Assembly (NCBI GenBank): GCA_034508935.3
Contig: CM067450.1
Span: 2,189,857-2,253,856 of the forward strand
DNA: 64,000 nucleotides
DNA from: Berghia stephanieae
Lineage: Eukaryota; Mollusca; Gastropoda; Nudibranchia; Aeolidiidae
Reading direction: 5' to 3'
The position numbers were made by a program, and so were the translations under genes. The notes beneath the pieces were generated by a model. That model was not told where the DNA came from. It saw only the letters and a program-made list of their open reading frames with translations, and searched no databases. Below, one piece after another: positions 58,588-64,000 of this stretch (its first letter is position 1; the number at the start of each line of letters is the position of its first letter).

Positions 58588-58752
58588 TCATAACGAATCA
58601 GGCGATTCAGGGGAAGCCCCGCCCAAAACTTCTGAAGCCTTCTTGCTGGTTGCCTTGGCGATGGCCAGAATGTCTTCAGCTAGAGTCTCAACTGTTGCAT
58701 AACGAACCTTGTCGAAACTGAAGATGTCCCTGATGAAACCAAGGACCAGATC
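58588..58752 (-). CDS. MIGA: Mitoguardin, terminal exon
   Basis: Acceptor tgtttcag on the minus strand, phase 0. DLVLGFIRDIFSFDKVRYAT, then VETLAEDILAIAKATSKKAS and the tail EVLGGASPESPDSL, TGA. The RDIF..D.VRY....LA.DIL order matches the C-terminus of mitoguardin (FAM73) proteins. A (GAA)n tract lies in the intron just upstream. Confidence 0.95.
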   Translation of the reverse strand, partial: DLVLGFIRDIFSFDKVRYATVETLAEDILAIAKATSKKASEVLGGASPESPDSL

Positions 58753-58802
58753 CTGAAACAATAGAACAATAGAATATATGGTGGTCATAATAATAACAAT
58801 AA

Positions 58803-58948
58803 TAGAAGAAGAAGAAGAGAAGAAGAAGAAGAAAGAAGAAGAAGAAGAAGAAGAAGAAGAAGAAGAAGAAGAAGAAGAAGAAGAAAGAAAGAAGAAGAAG
58901 AAGAAGAAGAAGAAGAAGAAGAAGAACAACAACAACAACAACAACAAT
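58803..58948. repeat. (GAA)n(AAC)n microsatellite
   Basis: About 120 bases of GAA with short interruptions, then eight AAC units, in the last mitoguardin intron. It reads (TTC)n in the transcript, 50 bases upstream of the acceptor. Confidence 0.96.
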
Positions 58949-59031
58949 ATATGAAATCAAAAGAGTTCAATGCGTGATAATTTCTACAACAATAATCTCC
59001 AATGTTCCCACATAGCTACACACATACACAC

Positions 59032-59148
59032 CTTGAACACATTACACAGCTGCTTGAGATCTGATTCTGGACCAAGGAAACCCCAAGCTAGAAGAGGGCT
59101 GGTGTGCTCCGATATTGAGTAGAAATGAGAGATGAATCCATCGTTGAA
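59032..59148 (-). CDS. MIGA: Mitoguardin, penultimate exon
   Basis: FNDGFISHFYSISEHTSPLL, then AWGFLGPESDLKQLCNVFK. The GF..HFY..SEH.SP.LAWGFLGP block is a hallmark of the family. Phase 0 at both ends. Confidence 0.97.
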
Positions 59149-59275
59149 CTGAAAGATTGAAAATCATCAAATTACTTATTTTAACAACTAGTCACAGACG
59201 TTTTGTTTATGCATCTTAACTACGCCACTACCACATTATTTCATTCATCTGTGGTGTTTCATTCATTCTGTTTTG

Positions 59276-59302
59276 TTGATAAAGGGGAAACCCGAAACGT
59301 TC
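59276..59302 (+). ncRNA. Decayed hammerhead-like core (PLE end remnant)
   Basis: TTGATAA, then GGG-GAAA-CCC stem, GAAACGTTC and a downstream tcatttgatctgtttttgt that parallels ccattgtctgttttgt in the PLE end. Two core positions differ from the hammerhead consensus (C3 and G8), so it is unlikely to be active. Confidence 0.45.
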
Positions 59303-59442
59303 ATTTGATCTGTTTTTGTAATTAAATTGAAGCTTACAATCAATTTCACATTATTATTTATAATGATATCTTTGAAAATCAAGGCAGGCTGGAGAGAAAT
59401 CAAATATCCTCCATTAAGGGGAAATAATAATATCTGACTCAC

Positions 59443-59496
59443 CTTCAGAAGACTTCTTTTTGCCTTTAGCACAGACCACACAGCAGTAGCCAAAGC
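59443..59496 (-). CDS. MIGA: Mitoguardin, 54-base microexon-like exon
   Basis: Eighteen codons, ALATAVWSVLKAKRSLLK, with clean acceptor (actcatag) and donor (GTGAGT). It joins FKET upstream and FNDGF downstream as in the family. Confidence 0.96.
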
Positions 59497-59764
59497 CTAT
59501 GAGTGAAAAAAAAAGATAAAGAAAAAGAAAGAGAATTTGTCTTCAAGGCTTTATCAAGTCAAACAAAATAAAGAAAAAAAACAAGTTACACGTACAATGA
59601 GAATCATTAAAAGTCTTGAGACAACGTAAAGCAAGAAAAAAGACATGGGCAGAGATTCAATATACAATTGAAGGAATATTATTTGTAGTATACAATTCTA
59701 TTCACTCATGAGATTTTATGACTCTGTCTTATACAACAGTCTTGAAATATGTTTTATGTTTATA

Positions 59765-59910
59765 CTATCCAGTGATAGGATAGCTGGGAAAATTTGATCC
59801 AGCAGAAAGTACTTAGTGATAGAGCAGCGTCCTATGAAAAGGGGTAGCATGCAAGTGTTATTTGATGCATTTCAATAAAACCCTAGCTCCATAAGACTTG
59901 TGGCTCTAGA
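59765..59910 (+). mobile_element. SINE-like repeat, family S2 fragment
   Basis: Contains ccagtgataggatagctggg, cagcagaaagtacttagtga and ccctagctccataag, as in other S2 copies. Confidence 0.5.
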
Positions 59911-60721
59911 CAACAACTTGCCAACTAATGCAGTGTTGCCAACCCTTGCCCATGTACAATGGAGATCCAAAATGAGTCAGATTTGGTAAAAATGCTTACA
60001 ATTCTGCAAAAACGATAATTAGCACTAAATCTGATGATGGACAATTAGACCAAATTTGCAATATTATAATACTTGATAGTTTAAATCAATGAATCAACCG
60101 ACTATTTATAGACAACATAAATAGTATCCACTTCCAGAATCCACTTATAAATCTGATATGACCAACCCAGATAATACTATAGATAGTATGCGCTTGACTA
60201 AGAAGCTCATAACATTGCCATCCGGAAGTATAACGGACCAACACACAAAACTGTGTGTATCCATGAAGTTTATAGTCAGGTTAACACAGTTCAGTGAGCA
60301 TTACTCATAAACGTGGATGGCAAAAAACAATAACAAAGACCTGAGTGACGTCATCTTCGAACTTTCTATATGGAACTCCCTATATAAACGTCCATGCTAA
60401 CAAACAGACTAAAGTGTTTAAGTACACAAAAAGAATGTACATGATTGTTAACAATGCTTAAATGATAAAATATTAATAATGTGTACACTGCTGAGCAAAA
60501 TGTGTACAATAAGCAAAAATGGGTCAGAATATGAATAGGCATTTTTAGGTAAGGTTGGCACCTCTGCCATTGTGACTATTCTGTTGTATTCAAGAAAAAT
60601 ATCTACTAAAAATGTTGGCCAAAACACGGATCCTTCAAATATCGATTGATGAAAATTACCCACATTTTGCCAAAAACTCTCAAACCTGGGACTTGCAAAG
60701 TATGGTAATTCAATCAGCATG

Positions 60722-60970
60722 TGACCTTTAGATTTTAGGTTCGAATCTCACAATGGGTGCTGCAAAGTTGAAACCTTGAAGAAAGCTCTTTATTTACATT
60801 CATTCTCTCACAACATTCAGGTGTAAAATGAGTACCTGAATGGTAACAGCTTTGTTCTTGTTAAGAAGATATATAAAACTCTTACAGGTTATCTTGCTAT
60901 TACCTTTGGATCCTTTGCAAAGTACGAAGAGCACATTTAGTGGATATTGCTCTATATAAAAAGGTTATTG
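60722..60970 (+). mobile_element. SINE-like repeat, family S1, decayed
   Basis: B-box remnant aggttcgaatctc, then caggtgtaaaatgagtacct and gagcacatttagtggatatt-like tail with ctatataaa. The oldest-looking S1 copy. Confidence 0.65.
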
Positions 60971-61064
60971 ATTTCCTTGATAAATTGAAACCTTTCATCC
61001 CCCCCCCCCACCAAAAAAAAAAAAAAAAGGAAAAGAAAACCAGCAAATAAAATAAAGCCCATAC

Positions 61065-61199
61065 TGTTTCTTTAAATCCATTGGAGAGCCATCGATTCTG
61101 TACCACAGTCATGATGGTGGACGGTGGATGGGCCAGGTCATCGAAGGCGTCCATAAGAATGAAATCCAAGACAATGTCGTAGAATCCCATCACACGCAC
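61065..61199 (-). CDS. MIGA: Mitoguardin, core exon
   Basis: VRVMGFYDIVLDFILMDAFD, then DLAHPPSTIMTVVQNRWLSN and GFKET. The VLDFILMDAFDDL.PPS...VVQNRWLS.GFKE block is the most conserved segment of mitoguardins. These are outer-mitochondrial-membrane proteins that promote mitochondrial fusion and ER-mitochondria lipid transfer. Phase 0 at both ends. Confidence 0.98.
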
Positions 61200-61574
61200 C
61201 TGACAATTCAAAGTAGAAAAAAGAAAGTGAAGAGAAACTCACGGATAACAGAAGGAATCATGGGAATGGGCATGATCTATATTAACTTTCCATGTGCTCC
61301 AGGTCATTGGTCACATTGTAAAATGTGCTCAAAGTGACCCACTTAGTGAAAAGTGCTCACAGCTTTTTAAATTATCTAACATCATGATTGGTCATTTTGT
61401 TCAGCTTGACACATGGGTATGTTTACAGTTTTCATCAACAAAGCAGCGTGTTTACATTTTTAAAGAAATATCCAATTGTTGGACAGCAACAAATCATGTG
61501 ATTGATGACCTGGTTCGATGAAAACATGAATATAGATTGTTCCCATTAGAATTGAATCAATCAATGATATTTTG

Positions 61575-61835
61575 TTTGTTTCTAAGGGTTTTACGACACT
61601 TGTAACACATTTAGGTCATTTCAGTGCCAGTGAAAAGGAAGAAAATGGGAAAGTCAATTGAAAGCACCCAAGAAAAAGCAAGATAAAGGGGATGGTTCAA
61701 GAAGGGAATAGATGTAGATTCCATGGGCACGCTATCAGTGTACTTAGTTTGACATCACCTAAATGTCTCATCCCGACACAAACACAGGTCCTCACTTAGA
61801 GGAATACACGTCAAATGTTTATAAATCATATATAT
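61575..61835 (-). mobile_element. Rep-A copy, decayed and partial
   Basis: Starts aagggttttacgacacttgt; the hairpin arms are gacact / agtgcc. Stops in the body. In a mitoguardin intron. Confidence 0.75.
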
Positions 61836-62184
61836 ATTAAACACCTCTCTAAGATCTCATTTATTCATATTATATCAATTAAACAATCCCTTGAGAGAAA
61901 AAATTGCTCAACCTTTCTTTTCGTTTGTTTTAAGAACTGTATGAGATCAAAAAGTGATGAATTCATTTTTTGACAAGTTTCATTTTGTACTTTTTGCAGA
62001 AGCTGACGTTTATTCCATATATTTTCTTCCAGATCCAAACATGCTACCTTCTTGTTACCCAATCACTGTGTGACAAGTGGCAAGTAAGGCCTCCGATACA
62101 AACTAAAATCTAAAACAATTTATAAAAGATAAGTTCAGTGAAACTCTCTTATTTTGATAGTAGTAGAATGAAACCCTGATTTTG

Positions 62185-62432
62185 TGTGGCTATGTGGTCT
62201 GACACTCGCTTTCGGATCGGAAGGTCCTGAGTTCGAGCCTTGCTAGACGCATAGTTGAGTCCTTGGAAAAAGCTCCTTACACACATTCTCTCACTGTACT
62301 CAGGTGTAAAATGGGTACCTGGTTGTTAACAGCGTTGTTCTATTGGAAAAAAATTGTAATATCGCCCATCATGTCAAGTGTTTCTGTTGGTCTAGAGCAC
62401 TTGAGCATGTTTAGTGGATACTGCACTAAGTT
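62185..62432 (+). mobile_element. SINE-like repeat, family S1
   Basis: Head ggctatgtggtctgacactc (a short deletion in the A-box region), B box gagttcgagcc, tail gagcatgtttagtggatact. Confidence 0.8.
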
Positions 62433-62793
62433 TTTTTTTTTCTATAGTAATATCCTAACCTGCTACCAGACAACAAAACAAAAAAGGCCCAATTTGAACC
62501 AAAAGATCTGTATTAACTTAAAAGTTACAACAGATATTTCTAAGAATTATTGATATAAAACGGCTCAGAAATATAAATGTAATTTAGTTTAATTTTTAAT
62601 TTTTTTCACTGATTTAACAATATTGCTTTAAAAAATTAAAAACTAAAGCAATTTGACCAGTATAAAATTTGTTCTTATCTTTTAAGTCTGTATAGTGGTA
62701 GGTCTGAAAATCATCTAGAATTTTTTAAGGATGAAAAATTTTTTTAAATATAAATAACAAATAAAAATAGGATGGAGAAAAACGACTACGTAC

Positions 62794-62892
62794 TCCTCTT
62801 CCCCGTAGCTCCTCCTCAATCTTGGACCAATTTCCTTGAACATCCACAAACTGTAACATTTTATCGTAGCATGCATAGAACTCTTCTGTGTC
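62794..62892 (-). CDS. MIGA: Mitoguardin exon
   Basis: DTEEFYACYDKMLQFVDVQG, then NWSKIEEELRGRG. It continues directly into VRVMGFYD. EEFY..Y..M..F......W...E.EL.GRG is the expected family pattern. Donor GTACGT, phase 0. Confidence 0.96.
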
Positions 62893-63074
62893 CTGAGAAA
62901 ATAAAAATTTGACCTGATTTATTGTTCAGATTCTTAATTTGAATGTTGCAAAATTATTTACAGTATACTTGAATATTGTAAAGGGACTCCCGAGAGATTA
63001 GTTGGTAGAGACAGCAAAGAGAATGAAGACACAAAGTCAGGTAGATCACTTACAAGAAAATAAAATATCGTCTC

Positions 63075-63311
63075 TTAACTCACTCAATCCTAGAGATTTT
63101 TGCCACTTTTCACAATTGGAAAAAAAATGTATTGAAATTAAGCATGTGCATAGATAGCTTTATTCAACTATCATTAACATGTAAAAACTAAAAACAATAG
63201 CTTTGATACTACGGCTATAATTTGTCTCATAAAAAGGTAATAAATAGGCATGGGGTAAAAGTGACCCGGGTAAACTACGGATATAGTCGGTGTTAGGGTT
63301 GAGTGAGTTAA
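63075..63311. mobile_element. piggyBac-like MITE (TTAA ends)
   Basis: TTAACTCACTCAATCCTA at the left and the complement TTAACTCACTCAACCCTA at the right, with TTAA shared by both ends as a target duplication. About 230 bases, no coding. A related left end occurs at 43859. Confidence 0.75.
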
Positions 63312-63837
63312 TGAAAAAAAAAAACATGCCCTGAGTTCAAATCTGAGTGCATTCCTACTTTATGACTACTGACCTCCTTCCCCGGACTGATTCTAGAGAA
63401 GACAGTTTAAGTAATGCGTCTTTTAACTCTGCAAATCCAATTGTGAACTGTCGTCTAGATCCTCAATTCAATAGTAACTACCCTGAACCAGGATCTCTCT
63501 ACATATCAGAAATTTCTGAATTCAGATGAGGCTGAATTAATCCCTGAAGAACTAAGGAAAAACTGCAGTGGCCTCCGTACAAAAGTCACAACAAGATCTT
63601 GACAGCCTCAAAACTCTGGCCCAGGACCGTGACCAATGGAAACAACAACATGGATAAATAGAGCAGCTATACTCATCGAATTTTAGAACTCTGTGGTTGA
63701 ATTACACTATTCTCAGCAAACGTCATTCAGACTGTGAGGCTTACTACTACATACTACTACTACTAAAACTATTCAGAAACCAGAAAAAGAGGAAAAAGAA
63801 GAAGAAAAAAAGACTAAAGATTGAAATTCCGACTCAC

Positions 63838-63924
63838 TTTTTCTGCTTTAAGCAAGAGATCCCCGATTAATTGCTTGCCCATGCTGGTAAACCAAGTTCT
63901 GTTTTCCTCCTCCAAGAAAATATG
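63838..63924 (-). CDS. MIGA: Mitoguardin exon (most 5' in window)
   Basis: HIFLEEENRTWFTSMGKQLI, then GDLLLKAEK; 29 codons, phase 0 at both ends. NR.WF...GK.L.GDL...A.K fits the segment before the EEFY exon. The N-terminal membrane region and the FFAT motif expected in this family lie beyond the right edge. The six exons give 218 residues, about a third of the usual length. Confidence 0.94.
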
Positions 63925-64000
63925 CTGAAAAAAATAACATTGAAATGTTATAGACAGTTAACCAAAAACTAGGTGCTTAATAAATGAGCCAATAAGATGG

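Overview
The window is animal nuclear DNA: AT-rich, with genes split into short exons by long introns, dense microsatellites and satellites, tRNA-derived SINE-like repeats, MITEs and a Penelope-like retroelement. The one gene I can name is mitoguardin, an animal gene family. Nothing looks bacterial or organellar. A marine invertebrate, perhaps a lophotrochozoan, would fit, but the sequence does not settle the phylum.

Layout. (1) 390-11096, + strand: three 3' exons of a gene for a proline/histidine/glutamine-rich protein I do not recognise. Its last intron holds a 4.5 kb Penelope-like element (5913-10440) with a 13-base target duplication, 135-base identical inverted ends and a hammerhead-ribozyme core in each end. 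(2) 11097-26485: no supported exon; a 25-base satellite (13.9-15.6 kb), SINE-like copies and microsatellites. (3) 26486-37875, + strand: nine exons whose splice phases join into a 424-residue C-terminal part of a second unrecognised protein. Its introns carry a 29-base satellite, a perfect-armed foldback MITE touching an exon, a pair of related short-TIR MITEs and SINE-like copies. (4) 38-58 kb: a 154-base higher-order satellite, about a dozen copies of a ~500-base hairpin-ended repeat (called Rep-A here), a pogo-like MITE, a tRNA-centred foldback, a LINE fragment and a 22-base satellite. (5) 58588-63924, - strand: six phase-0 exons encoding the C-terminal part of mitoguardin, running off the right edge.

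The strongest leads are: the intact Penelope-like element with ribozyme ends sitting 73 bases from an exon; tRNA-like pol III cores framed by long inverted arms in two unrelated families; Rep-A, whose end hairpin keeps its loop while the stem changes in a divergent relative; and the foldback MITE that appears to supply the branch point for a host exon. Genes on the + strand may be one gene with two alternative 3' ends, since the splice phases allow it; this is inference only.
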